A DNA stretch of 36,620 nucleotides from Thermoguttaceae bacterium (GTDB lineage Bacteria > Planctomycetota > Planctomycetia > Pirellulales > Thermoguttaceae): NCBI GenBank assembly GCA_028694795.1, contig JAQVKF010000015.1, positions 1 through 36,620 on the forward strand. The letters run 5' to 3'. Position 1 is the first letter of the stretch, and every line of letters begins with the position of its first letter. The position numbers and the translations under genes were made by a program. Positions 15,445-23,670 of this stretch are shown here, piece after piece. The notes below the pieces were generated by a model. The model worked only from the letters and a program-made list of their open reading frames with translations. It ran no database searches and was not told the origin of the DNA.

Positions 15445-17292
15445 CTATTTTTTGAGAGCATCCAGCTTTGCGTTCAATTCGACAATCGTCTGTTGGAGTT
15501 GCTGAACACTCTCCCGCAACTCCCGCAGCTCTGTACGTAAGGCATCCATCTCCGGATTCATCACCGACATCGTCCACTTGTTACCACTATTCGGACCACC
15601 TCCCGCCCAAGGATTATTGCCACGATTCCGACCACGACCATCTCTCTGATCGCCCTCTTGCGGTGGGAACGGCAAGGTAAATGGAGTACCCTGGTTGGGC
15701 TCCGATTTATCTATATCTGTACCATCGGACGCCTCACTCGGTATCGGACGGCTCGTCATCGCTTCCCACGGATTACCTTCCGGACCATCATCCGTCCGGC
15801 GGCCCATTCCCATACCTTCCCTCACAGGCGCCATGCCTTGACCATCCAGTCCGCGTCCCATTGGGCCATCCATCTCTGGACCACGCCCTAAAGGACCGTT
15901 CATCTCTGGACCGCGGCCCATCCCCATCTCCCCACCCATACGCCCCGGACCTTGGCCATTATTCCGGGGAAAAGGTCTCTCCGCATCGGGATTCGATTTT
16001 CGAATCGGTGGAAGCTCAATCCCTTCCGCCTTCGCAAGCCGCTCAACCCATTCTACATTGATCCCCTGCTCGCGGGCATACTTCGCATACGAAATCGACT
16101 GGGATTTACCCGAACGACTGGACGACACCCATATCCTTGCGGGTTCCGCTTGGCCATCTTTCCATAAATATGTGGCATAATCGAGATAAACAGGCGGAAT
16201 CGCCTTCAGATCTTCTGTCTTAAGTACCTGATACATTCCGCCATTTGGCTCTAGGACACTCATACTTGCGCTGGCCGGTTTCGTCGGATCTTGCCAGAAT
16301 AACATAAAACTCGCCATGCCATTCGGTCGCCAGAAGACGTACACATTCTCGACCACACCATCCGGACGAATACCTATTGTCAATCGCCCCAGCGGCATGC
16401 TCGGACGCCCCCATACATGCGGAAAAATCGGAAGTTCAAACACACTCGCAGGACAAAGTTTTGTCTGCAAAAGTTCACCTTGACGCAAAAATCGGACGAT
16501 AGCTCCGGATTTCTTTTCCGAGGCGTTGCGCGGCATCACTCGCATCCACTGCCACCAACTAAAGCCATTCACCGTCGCCGTTTCGCCAGAATCACTTTCC
16601 ATTTCCAATAAAATGTCACCCGCCATAAGACCCGCTCGCGACGCGGGGCTATCCGGCATCACACAACGAACCAAATATCCTGGGACCGCGCCCTGAACAT
16701 ATTTCTGGTCGGGGTCCCAATCCCGGATATCACACATCGCTCGAATGATCACGCCCGTCCAATTTACCGGCCATTTACCGCCATCCACCCAATCAATCAG
16801 ATCGTTCGACTGGAGCGACGGAATCTCATCGTGCAAGCCATCTGAAAAATTCAATAAAGCCGGAAAGTTTCCGCCCGCCGCCGTGGCCCCGGCGGTCGTC
16901 GAAATCGAAAGCTGACTCTGATATGCCTTGTACAACGCAAGCAACTTCGGATCAATCAGCTCTTTCACCAGTCGTGTTGACGGAACAGGCGACGGCTCAA
17001 CTTCCTCATTCCTCGGTTCACTCACTGGCTCGACCGCGATTTGTACAGAATCCTCATCTTTCGCGGCACTCTTCTCCGATTCCACCGCAATGATGGTTCC
17101 ATCCGCACTCTTGGCAACATCCCGATCCTTCGTCGTGACAACCGCGTCATCCGCCGGTGTCGCATCACGGGATTCGACCACAGCCGGAACGGGCGTCGGT
17201 CTCGAAGCATCACCCGCCCAAACATTGCCGCTCAAACAAACAGCTCCCACCCAAAGAAAAACCCACGGATTCGGCCCAAAAGCATATCGCAT
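15445..17292 (-). CDS. exported PDZ-domain protein with Met/Gly/Arg-rich repeats and C-terminal coiled coil
   Basis: 615 residues from the ATG at 17292, which has GGAG six bases upstream and opens a signal peptide (MRYAFGPNPWVFLWVGAVCL, cleavage near VWA|GD). Parts in order: an acidic, Pro/Ser/Val-rich linker (~27-110); a helical stretch (LIDPKLLALYKAYQSQL); a PDZ-like domain at ~200-280 (GYLVRCVMPDSPASRAGLMA, then GDILLEM); a beta-rich middle; a low-complexity stretch ~445-500 with tandem GRGPEMNGPL-type decapeptides; an Asn/Gly-rich segment; and a C-terminal coiled coil of heptads (LRTELRELRESVQQLQQTIV) ending in Lys. The PDZ domain without a trypsin-like protease domain suggests a periplasmic scaffold or sensor. 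It lies downstream of the sigma/anti-sigma-like genes on the same strand and may belong to that regulon. Function unknown. Confidence 0.78.
   Translation of the reverse strand: MRYAFGPNPWVFLWVGAVCLSGNVWAGDASRPTPVPAVVESRDATPADDAVVTTKDRDVAKSADGTIIAVESEKSAAKDEDSVQIAVEPVSEPRNEEVEPSPVPSTRLVKELIDPKLLALYKAYQSQLSISTTAGATAAGGNFPALLNFSDGLHDEIPSLQSNDLIDWVDGGKWPVNWTGVIIRAMCDIRDWDPDQKYVQGAVPGYLVRCVMPDSPASRAGLMAGDILLEMESDSGETATVNGFSWWQWMRVMPRNASEKKSGAIVRFLRQGELLQTKLCPASVFELPIFPHVWGRPSMPLGRLTIGIRPDGVVENVYVFWRPNGMASFMLFWQDPTKPASASMSVLEPNGGMYQVLKTEDLKAIPPVYLDYATYLWKDGQAEPARIWVSSSRSGKSQSISYAKYAREQGINVEWVERLAKAEGIELPPIRKSNPDAERPFPRNNGQGPGRMGGEMGMGRGPEMNGPLGRGPEMDGPMGRGLDGQGMAPVREGMGMGRRTDDGPEGNPWEAMTSRPIPSEASDGTDIDKSEPNQGTPFTLPFPPQEGDQRDGRGRNRGNNPWAGGGPNSGNKWTMSVMNPEMDALRTELRELRESVQQLQQTIVELNAKLDALKK
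15855..15935 (-). repeat. in-gene 30-bp repeats encoding GRGPEMxGPx decapeptides
   Basis: Inside the PDZ-protein gene two adjacent 30-base units share CATCTCTGGACC (plus-strand reading) and encode the decapeptides GRGPEMNGPL and GRGPEMDGPM, with degenerate units (GRGLDGQGMA) beside them. Such tracts change length readily. Confidence 0.6.
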
Positions 17293-17598
17293 CGTTAGCT
17301 CCATTTTCAACCATTCGTTCCATCGGATTTTGGGACTACGACCACGATTCTCCGTCGCAAAACAATGCTTGGCCATATTCGAATCGGCCCCATTTTCCAC
17401 CAGAACCCGTACCAAAGATACACCCAAAGAACTGGATTATCCACCCACCGACCGTCACATTAGGCCCTTCGTCGTGTCACGTTCCACGTCCGGCCACACC
17501 AAACTCGCGGTCACCCTACGCTCCATCACACATCCCTCGTACGCCCCATATCATTCCATCATATCTGATCTTATTACATGGGGTTTCATCACAGAGAG
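17293..17598. other. spacer between anti-sigma-like gene and PDZ-protein gene
   Basis: No gene, terminator or strong promoter seen. The open frame of the PDZ protein extends upstream to 17427, but those codons precede the signal peptide and are taken as untranslated leader. Confidence 0.35.
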
Positions 17599-18930
17599 TT
17601 ACCGTCCCACGTATCGAATCAACGTACGGCTGACCGGAATCTCGCTCATGGTGAACGTACCGTCTTGCCGACGACTCGAATCGTCCTGGATCATCATTTC
17701 ACGCTGCTGTACCACTTCATATCCCGCCGCACGAAGCATTGCCACCGAGGCGTCCGATAGAATGTATGTATTTTGCGATCGCTCCGGATTCTGTTCACCA
17801 TCAAACACAGCGACCAAATTCCATGTTCCCTTATCATAATCGTAGTACTTCTCGAACTCAAGATCCGATTCCAACGTAAGGTACCCGGCGTTCGAACTAT
17901 TGTTATCAGCGGACCAGGTGGTCGAATCGTTCGAAGATTCCACCACGTCATGATAATAAACCGTACCCGTCTGTGGATCGGTCGAGGCGGTAATCGCCGG
18001 CCCCGTCTCCGTCACCACACGCCCTCCGTTCAGACTGTCCGCCGAACGCGACTGCATCACCGCCCGCATCACCGCCGCCGCGTCACCATTCAACACGCGA
18101 TTCGACGTGCCTCTTCGCTCTGCCTCCTGACTCGCCGTATCCACCGCCTCGGATTGTCCATAACGTGCCTCCAACGACGGACCAGGGGCCTGATTTGCCG
18201 GAAGATTTGCCGCCAATTGCGATACATTCTCCGGGGAAAGCGGCAACAATGTCCGCGGATTCATATACCACGAACCAAGCATAAACGAAATGGCAATCGC
18301 CGCAATCGTGCCGCTCCAAAACGCCCAATTCCGCATCGCATAACGCTGTACTCGACGGAACGTCCGCGCACCATTACTCCGCGAATCCTCGACGGATGGA
18401 CCGAAATTTTCCGCCAATGCCTCAGCATTCGACGGCGAAACCGGTTCCCGGGCCACGACAGTACCGCCTTCCCTCAGTACCATCGTGACCGCGGGTCCCC
18501 TTACCACGTTCGCACAGGTCGTATCCGCCGAAATTTCCGATGGTTCCAAAATGGAGGAGGCTTCAGCAGCTTCGACAATGGAGACGCCCTCGGCTGTCGG
18601 TGGATTTTCCGTAATCGAGACACACTGCTTGCGCACCCACTCGCGAAAGGTCTCGTCATCCGAAAGATCGCCCGCCGCATGGGTAAACGCCAACGCATCG
18701 GACTGTTCATCCGCCTCACTCGCCCCGACCAGCAAACCAGTCACCTCGCCAAACAAACCGGAATCCAGCACTTCCTGATAGCATTGAGAACGTAGGAACG
18801 CGCACGCACAACGCTTCCAACCATCGGGAATTTCATCCAACATCAACAACAGTCGCGTTCGCTCCTGTTCCGGGAGCTCACCATCGACAAGTCGTTCTAA
18901 TTGTCGCTCCAGCTCTTCGATGTTGAACAT
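17599..18930 (-). CDS. anti-sigma-factor-like single-pass membrane protein
   Basis: 443 residues from the ATG at 18930, chosen for the strong GAGGAGG ribosome-binding site 5 bases upstream; a start ten codons earlier is poorer. The N-terminal cytosolic part opens with FNIEELERQLERLVDGELPE and a Cys-rich helix (RCACAFLRSQCYQEVL), which is the layout of planctomycete anti-sigma-like proteins. No canonical HxxxCxxC zinc anti-sigma motif is present. One membrane helix lies at ~201-223 (NWAFWSGTIAAIAISFMLGS). The outer part is Ser/Asn/Thr-rich, followed by a beta-rich region (YLTLESDLEFEKYYDYDKG, NLVAVFDGEQ). It follows the ECF sigma gene on the same strand (264-base gap), so it most likely binds that sigma factor at the inner membrane. 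Binding is inferred from context. Confidence 0.72.
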   Translation of the reverse strand: MFNIEELERQLERLVDGELPEQERTRLLLMLDEIPDGWKRCACAFLRSQCYQEVLDSGLFGEVTGLLVGASEADEQSDALAFTHAAGDLSDDETFREWVRKQCVSITENPPTAEGVSIVEAAEASSILEPSEISADTTCANVVRGPAVTMVLREGGTVVAREPVSPSNAEALAENFGPSVEDSRSNGARTFRRVQRYAMRNWAFWSGTIAAIAISFMLGSWYMNPRTLLPLSPENVSQLAANLPANQAPGPSLEARYGQSEAVDTASQEAERRGTSNRVLNGDAAAVMRAVMQSRSADSLNGGRVVTETGPAITASTDPQTGTVYYHDVVESSNDSTTWSADNNSSNAGYLTLESDLEFEKYYDYDKGTWNLVAVFDGEQNPERSQNTYILSDASVAMLRAAGYEVVQQREMMIQDDSSRRQDGTFTMSEIPVSRTLIRYVGR

Positions 18931-19194
18931 GATTGCCTCCTCACTGGACTCCGCCGTCATACTTAACTCTCAAACCCGCGTTACCGCGTCTCCCTATAAA
19001 CCCATAGCCGCCAAAGGAGCTACTTGCCAACCGCTCTTACACTCGGCGATCACGGACCACCTCTGAGCCGCCTCACCATTCACCCGCCTCAATTCGCACG
19101 CCATGACCGATTCACTCTTTTCACACGGACCAAGTTACGACCGTTTCATATCATATGGATGTATGTTTTCAAACATTACTGCAAAAAAATTCCC

Positions 19195-19833
19195 TTAAAA
19201 ATCGCTTTCTTCTGATATGTTTCCATCCTCGAAAACATCTTGCTCATTTTCGGATTTTTTCTCGGAATTTTTGGGAAATAGCCCCTTTTCCATCCGTGAT
19301 AAAATCGCCGCAAGCCGTTTCCTCGCGCGATGCAGCCGCGTTTCCACCGCACTCTCCGTAATGTCTAAATGTTCCGCTATCTGACGATAGCTCCAATTTT
19401 GTGTGTGCTTGAGCAGTAATATTTCCGAGTCACGCGGCGGAAGTTGCGACAACGCCTCACGTACCTGCTTGCGACGCTCCTCACGCACAAGCCATTGGAA
19501 TGGATCTTCGTATGGCCCTGTCGTGTCGCTCTCTTTGTGGAACGTGTATCGTTCCATCAACTTGCGATGTCGTCCTAATTTGCGCCGATACAGCAACGAC
19601 AAATTAACCGCCAACCGATATAACCATGGCGCAACACGACTCGGATCGCGAATTGGTGCCTTTTGACGCAATGCCGCGACGGCTAACTCTTGGAACACCT
19701 CCTCAACTCCCGCGACCTCGCCCAAACGTATATAGATCACTTTACGCAACCACACCGCATGTTGAACAAGTTCGTCGCTCCAATTGATTTCAGGCAATTC
19801 CGCGTCATCTGTAAGGGAAGGATCTTGCTGCAT
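19195..19833 (-). CDS. ECF-type RNA polymerase sigma factor
   Basis: 212 residues from the ATG at 19833; an in-frame GTG at 19899 could add 22 residues, and neither start has a strong ribosome-binding site. Region 2 is at ~25-95 (EEVFQELAVAALRQ, PSRVAPWLYRLAVNLSLLYR), including the tryptophan-containing 2.3-2.4 segment. Region 4 is at ~120-175: LSQLPPRDSEILLLKHTQNW, SYRQIAEHLDITESAVETRL, HRARKRL, a typical helix-turn-helix for the -35 element. A ~30-residue charged tail follows. It directs RNA polymerase to a dedicated promoter set, probably under control of the membrane protein encoded next downstream. Its own target sites were not identified in the window. Confidence 0.9.
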   Translation of the reverse strand: MQQDPSLTDDAELPEINWSDELVQHAVWLRKVIYIRLGEVAGVEEVFQELAVAALRQKAPIRDPSRVAPWLYRLAVNLSLLYRRKLGRHRKLMERYTFHKESDTTGPYEDPFQWLVREERRKQVREALSQLPPRDSEILLLKHTQNWSYRQIAEHLDITESAVETRLHRARKRLAAILSRMEKGLFPKNSEKKSENEQDVFEDGNISEESDF

Positions 19834-20182
19834 TGTGACGCCATGGGATAAAACAGTATACACACGACTCAAATCACCGCCACGGTTGTTACCGTCCACC
19901 GGAAAATCTTGCGTTTTTTATAAAAACTGACCGAAAATCAACCGAAACCCAAATATCGGTAAAATAGGTGGCAGTGGAACGCCCTATCGGATAAGATATC
20001 GTCAACTGGTCTCGCACGCCACCCCTTGGCTTTTAGAATTTTGCCATGAATTCCACAAATGGCAAGGAGACGCGATATTGCGCCGAATGATCATTTTTTA
20101 GGACAAAATGCCAAACAGAGAACGAAATGCTTATGATTGCATCCGTCTTATGCGGCGCAGATCACAGAAAACGGAGCCTTTT
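19834..20182. other. divergent intergenic region (sigma factor / small unknown gene)
   Basis: AT-rich with no gene. It should hold the promoters of the sigma-factor gene (minus) and the 110-residue protein gene (plus). No consensus promoter pair or repeat is clear enough to call. Confidence 0.3.
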
Positions 20183-20515
20183 ATGGACGCATCCTTGGTC
20201 GCACTTCTCGATTTTTTGGGAAAACAGGCCGAAAACAACTGGGTCTCACGGCAAGTACTCCAACCATGGGAGTCGTTGTACAATCTGCAAAACGATCCAC
20301 AATTCGTAGCCTCCGCGGTGGCTTATCTTTTTACCAACAGTACGATTGAGATAAAAAACACCCCTGATGGGGAACTCCAATTGCGACTAACGGCCAAGGG
20401 TCGCGAACTTGTCAACCAACATGAAGCGACCCATTCGCTTTTTACGGCCTATCCGCTCGGCGAGGCTGTATTCGAAGCACTCGGCAAAGAAGACGACGAA
20501 ACCGCCCCTCGGTAA
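20183..20515 (+). CDS. hypothetical protein, 110 residues
   Basis: The start at the ATG 20183 has GGAG 8 bases upstream; the frame opens at 20108 but the leader (MPNRERNAYDCIRLMRRRSQ) looks untranslated. The protein is soluble and mainly helical: MDASLVALLDFLGKQAENNW, then SLYNLQNDPQFVASAVAYLF, a short two-strand wing-like stretch (IEIKNTPDGELQLRLTAKGR), then ELVNQHEATHSLF and an acidic tail. A helix-rich body with a beta wing and LTAKGREL recalls winged-helix domains, but the match is too weak to claim DNA binding. It stands alone on the plus strand, opposite to the sigma-factor gene. Confidence 0.6.
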   Translation: MDASLVALLDFLGKQAENNWVSRQVLQPWESLYNLQNDPQFVASAVAYLFTNSTIEIKNTPDGELQLRLTAKGRELVNQHEATHSLFTAYPLGEAVFEALGKEDDETAPR

Positions 20516-20701
20516 AATGCGATCCCCAGTAAAAAAGACGGAGCTTCCATGTGCCCCGTATTGATGGAAAATGAGGCCAATGGAACCATCCAAAGCGATT
20601 TTGCAACGAAAAAAATCGCGACGTAAACACCGAATTCAACAATGAAAGCAACGGTTGTTTGTCGCTAGGGCGTTTCCCAAAGGTTGGGGGAACCTCGTGA
20701 A
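20516..20701. other. 3' region of the small gene, up to the repeat array
   Basis: Contains a 25-codon frame at 20549-20626 with GGAG seven bases upstream (MCPVLMENEANGTI...), too short and featureless to call, and a hairpin AGGTT-GGGGG-AACCT at 20681-20695 immediately before the 85-bp array. Confidence 0.35.
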
Positions 20702-20986
20702 GTTGGCAATACCAACGTCGGATAAAAATCTTATAAACCGACGCATGCCGGGAACGGAGTGGCCGCATCGGCGGTCATTTTACCGAGTTGGCAGCACCAA
20801 CGTCGGGTAAAAAATCCGTAGATCGATGAATGCCGGGAACGGAGTGACCGCATCGTCGGTCACTTCACCGAGTTGGCAGCACCAACGTCAGGTAAAAAAT
20901 CCGTAGATCGATGAATGCCGGGAACGGAGTGACCGCATCGTCGGTCACTTCACCGAGTTGGCAGCACCAACGTCAGGTAAAAAGAG
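20702..20986 (+). repeat. tandem array of 85-bp units, three full plus one partial
   Basis: Units start at 20702, 20787, 20872 and 20957, exactly 85 bases apart. Each begins GTTGGCAGCACCAACGTCAG (a 5-bp hairpin with loop CAGCA), then GGTAAAAA, a middle with CCGTAGATCGATGAATGCCG, then a hairpin AGTGACCG-CATCGT-CGGTCACT (8 bp) and TTCACCGA. Units 2 and 3 are nearly identical; unit 1 is diverged yet keeps both stems. The fourth unit stops after GGTAAAAAG. The first hairpin and tail recur at 3772-3802. The array lies between the 110-residue protein gene and the crcB promoter. Confidence 0.9.
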
Positions 20987-21015
20987 GTAAAAAACGCACC
21001 CTGCGGGCCAACCGC

Positions 21016-21044
21016 TTGTAACGCAAATGACCGAGTGGTATACT
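21016..21044 (+). promoter_or_regulatory. sigma-70-type promoter of crcB
   Basis: TTGTAA (21016-21021), a 17-base spacer and TATACT (21039-21044), each close to consensus with ideal spacing, beginning 30 bases after the end of the 85-bp array. Transcription would start near 21051. That excludes the in-frame GTG at 21035 as the crcB start codon. Confidence 0.65.
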
Positions 21045-21115
21045 CTGCTAGTTTTCTAGGTCATGGGCCAAATTTTTGGAAAATTCGGCCTGGTAGTAAG
21101 TGTGGAGCGATCGAG

Positions 21116-21505
21116 ATTGTCAAGTGCGTGTTGATATTTTTGGGCGGCGGAATTGGAACCATCCTTCGTTGGACTCTGGGTGAGGCTGCGTTGCAGATTC
21201 TGCCCAAAGAACTGTTTCCATTAGGAACGTTTACCGTGAATCTGGTGGGATGTTTCGGCATCGGACTTTTTGCGGCATGGTTTAGCCATATTCCGGTGGA
21301 AGTCTTACGCGCGGAATTACGAGTGGCGATCATCGCGGGATTCTTCGGCGGATTTACCACTTTTTCGAGTTTCGGTCTGGAAACGTTGCAAATGCTCCAT
21401 CGTCAGCAGTGGGGACTCGCACTCGGATATGTTACGACCAGTGTTGTTTGCGGAGTCATATGCGCCGCATTGGGTTTTCGACTTTTCGACGGACAAATCG
21501 CCTAA
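21116..21505 (+). CDS. crcB: CrcB/Fluc fluoride channel
   Basis: 129 residues if translation starts at the ATT at 21116, which has GGAG eight bases upstream and gives the family-like opening (M)VKCVLIFLGGGIGTILRW. Alternatives are the GTG at 21128 (ribosome-binding site 20 bases away) or the GTG at 21035, which overlaps the promoter. Four membrane helices are visible. Family signatures: GGGIGTILRW, PLGTFTVNLVGCFGIGLFAA, with the conserved Asn of the fluoride path, and GFFGGFTTFSSFGLET, the GGxTTFSTF-type motif with the central sodium-site residues. It forms a dual-topology dimer exporting fluoride across the inner membrane. No fluoride riboswitch motif was recognised in the 5' leader. Confidence 0.9.
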   Translation: MVKCVLIFLGGGIGTILRWTLGEAALQILPKELFPLGTFTVNLVGCFGIGLFAAWFSHIPVEVLRAELRVAIIAGFFGGFTTFSSFGLETLQMLHRQQWGLALGYVTTSVVCGVICAALGFRLFDGQIA

Positions 21506-22031
21506 CCCGGTACGGCCCCATTATCGACTGTTTCCGAAGTTCGCTTCGACTTTGATTCCCACCACTTCTGCGGTTTTTCTATGTTTTTTCACAAGCCAAA
21601 ACGGTAATGGGGCGTCTCTGACGATTTTATCCAGTCGTACGGAGGCCCTGCCCTCCAGGTTGTGCGGCTATCCGCAAGTACAAAACATTCATCCGAAAAA
21701 TCGTCTTTGTGAATCGGTACTACTTCACGGTTGGAACAAAAAAAGGAAAAAGCACTCTTTTGGGCCTCTTTGTGCGAGGTTGTATGAAAATCGGGTACGA
21801 TACGATATAATGACAAAGATTCTCGTGGTGAGGGAGCTGGTCGTCGAAGGAACGTTCAAGGATTGTTCGTGTCGAAAGGCCGCTCATTAAGTTGGAACTT
21901 TCGCTTGAAACTCAGCAAATGCCACTCACGAGAACGGATGCGTAGCCGATGTACCGATTCCAACGGAATCGCTCAAAATCACACGGAATAAGTCGCTTCG
22001 AGTGGAACACTGTCGGAACAGGAACGATCAG
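21506..22031. other. long intergenic region between crcB and rimO
   Basis: No gene seen. A small hairpin CGAAG-TTCG-CTTCG lies at 21535-21548, ~30 bases after crcB. Two 9-base arms, GCCCCATTA (21515-21523) and TAATGGGGC (21605-21613), could enclose it. A TATAAT at 21806-21811 is a candidate -10 for rimO with no good -35 (TTGTAT is 20 bases upstream), leaving a leader of ~210 bases. Confidence 0.4.
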
Positions 22032-23540
22032 ATGCCGGAACCTTCACCCAAAGTACAATTGATGCGGCGGATACATCCGAAGCGTAAAACCTTCGCGATG
22101 ATCTGTTTAGGTTGCCCGAAGAATCTCGTCGATGCCGAACGTATCGCGGGATTACTGACTGAGGCAGGATGGAAAATAGTCCGTGAACCTCGTGACGCGC
22201 AGTGCGTGATCGTCAACACCTGTGGTTTTCTGCAAGCGTCTCGTGATGAAGCCAAACAACATATCGAGCAGATGTTAAAGTATAAGCATAACGGTGAACT
22301 GCTCCACGTCGTCATCACCGGGTGTTATGCCGAGCGTGACAAAACGCTGCTTTACGAGATATTTCCCGGCATTGACGCCGTCGTGGGCGTGACCGGTCGT
22401 GAGCAAATCGTTTCAGTGGTGGAATCGCTCGTCTCGCCGCATTTATCGTCCAATGAGTATGAACCGTCCGTCTTACCAAAGTTCGATACCGGGACGAATG
22501 ACAAATCATTCCATCAGGATGAGTCTCATTTTTTGCGATCCGGACGCTTCCACGGCGCGGAATATCCCTGCCCATTACGTGACGATCATCGATATCGTTT
22601 GACTCCGCGGCATGTGGCATATCTGAAAATCGCCGACGGCTGCGATCGTCGCTGTGCGTATTGCGCGATTCCCGCCATCCGCGGTCCCCATGCGAGTAAG
22701 CCGATCCCACAGGTCGTTTCCGAAGCCAAAGAACTCGTGGCCAGTGGTACGCGTGAACTCGTGCTCATCGCACAAGATTTGACGTACTACGGTTTCGATT
22801 GGCAGGACACCGATGGAACGCGACGTTCACGACTGGCCGATCTGCTCGCCGAGTTGGAAACGATTCCAGAGCTCAAGTGGATTCGTCTGATGTATCTCTA
22901 TCCAATGCACGTGACAGACGAACTGATCGAACGGATCGCTACGTCGCAAAAAATCGTGCCGTACATTGATATTCCGCTCCAACACGCGGACGACACCGTA
23001 TTGCGAAAGATGAATCGCATGGTCAATCGGGAGAAAACGGAAGCACTGCTCACGAAATTACGTGCAAATATTCCCAACTTGGCGTTACGTACCACAATGA
23101 TGGTCGGTTTTCCAGGCGAAACCGAAACCGCGTTCGAGACATTGTGCGACTTTATACGACGGTGGAAATTTGAACACTTGGGGACGTTTGTCTTCTCGCC
23201 GGAAGCCAACACGCCAGCGATGTCGATTCCACAAGACGAGTGGATTGCGCCATCGGTGGCTCAGGCTCGATTAGAACGGTTGATGAATATTCAGCGAGAA
23301 ATTACTTACGATTGGAACGAATCACAGGTTGGCAAACAGCTAGAAGTGATTTTGGACGCGGCGATTCGCGGTGAAAAAAATACGTGGATCGGTCGAACAG
23401 CGACCGACGCTCCAGAAATTGACGGCGTCGTTTATGTGACGGGCGCGTCCAGTGGTCCGAAATTACACATGGGTAAAATGGTACGTTGCGAGATCGTCGC
23501 CGCGCAGGGATACGATCTAGTCGCCGTACCGGTGGAATAA
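22032..23540 (+). CDS. rimO: ribosomal protein S12 methylthiotransferase RimO
   Basis: 502 residues from the ATG at 22032 (AGGA ~9 bases upstream), preferred to a GTG ten codons earlier. Radical-SAM enzyme that methylthiolates the conserved Asp of ribosomal protein S12. The N-terminal MTTase domain has cluster cysteines in CLGCPKNLVDAE (C28), NTCGF (C64) and GCYAER (C98). The radical-SAM cluster is CDRRCAYC (C204, C208, C211) followed by AIPAIRG. LRTTMMVGFPGETETAFE and a C-terminal TRAM domain (~430-500) complete the RimO pattern. It is ~60 residues longer than E. coli RimO, mainly through a polar insert at ~137-190 between the MTTase and SAM domains. It belongs to the MiaB/RimO family; CPKNLVDAE and IPAIRG favour RimO. 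pgsA follows 130 bases on. Confidence 0.93.
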   Translation: MPEPSPKVQLMRRIHPKRKTFAMICLGCPKNLVDAERIAGLLTEAGWKIVREPRDAQCVIVNTCGFLQASRDEAKQHIEQMLKYKHNGELLHVVITGCYAERDKTLLYEIFPGIDAVVGVTGREQIVSVVESLVSPHLSSNEYEPSVLPKFDTGTNDKSFHQDESHFLRSGRFHGAEYPCPLRDDHRYRLTPRHVAYLKIADGCDRRCAYCAIPAIRGPHASKPIPQVVSEAKELVASGTRELVLIAQDLTYYGFDWQDTDGTRRSRLADLLAELETIPELKWIRLMYLYPMHVTDELIERIATSQKIVPYIDIPLQHADDTVLRKMNRMVNREKTEALLTKLRANIPNLALRTTMMVGFPGETETAFETLCDFIRRWKFEHLGTFVFSPEANTPAMSIPQDEWIAPSVAQARLERLMNIQREITYDWNESQVGKQLEVILDAAIRGEKNTWIGRTATDAPEIDGVVYVTGASSGPKLHMGKMVRCEIVAAQGYDLVAVPVE

Positions 23541-23670
23541 GTTGTTTTGAATCCATTCATGGATGGCATAGGACCATCGGAATTCTTGGCAGATCGCGAG
23601 GCGGTCCACCAGCTGGGAATGTCGGCTCTGGCCATACCGCAAACATTGATATCGTTTGATGGGGTTTAAG

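Noticed and set aside
17773-18795. 340-codon plus-strand frame opposite the anti-sigma-like gene
   Set aside because: Arg/Ile/His-rich shadow of the minus-strand gene, with no protein-like features.
20549-20626. 25-codon frame with a fair ribosome-binding site after the 110-residue gene
   Set aside because: Too short and featureless to separate from chance; noted in the intergenic entry only.
20702-20986. CRISPR array
   Set aside because: The units repeat over their full 85-base length with no unique spacers, and no cas genes are near.
21045-21115. Possible fluoride riboswitch in the crcB leader
   Set aside because: The conserved pseudoknot core of the crcB motif (GGNGAUGG-type start and its pairing partners) is not visible.
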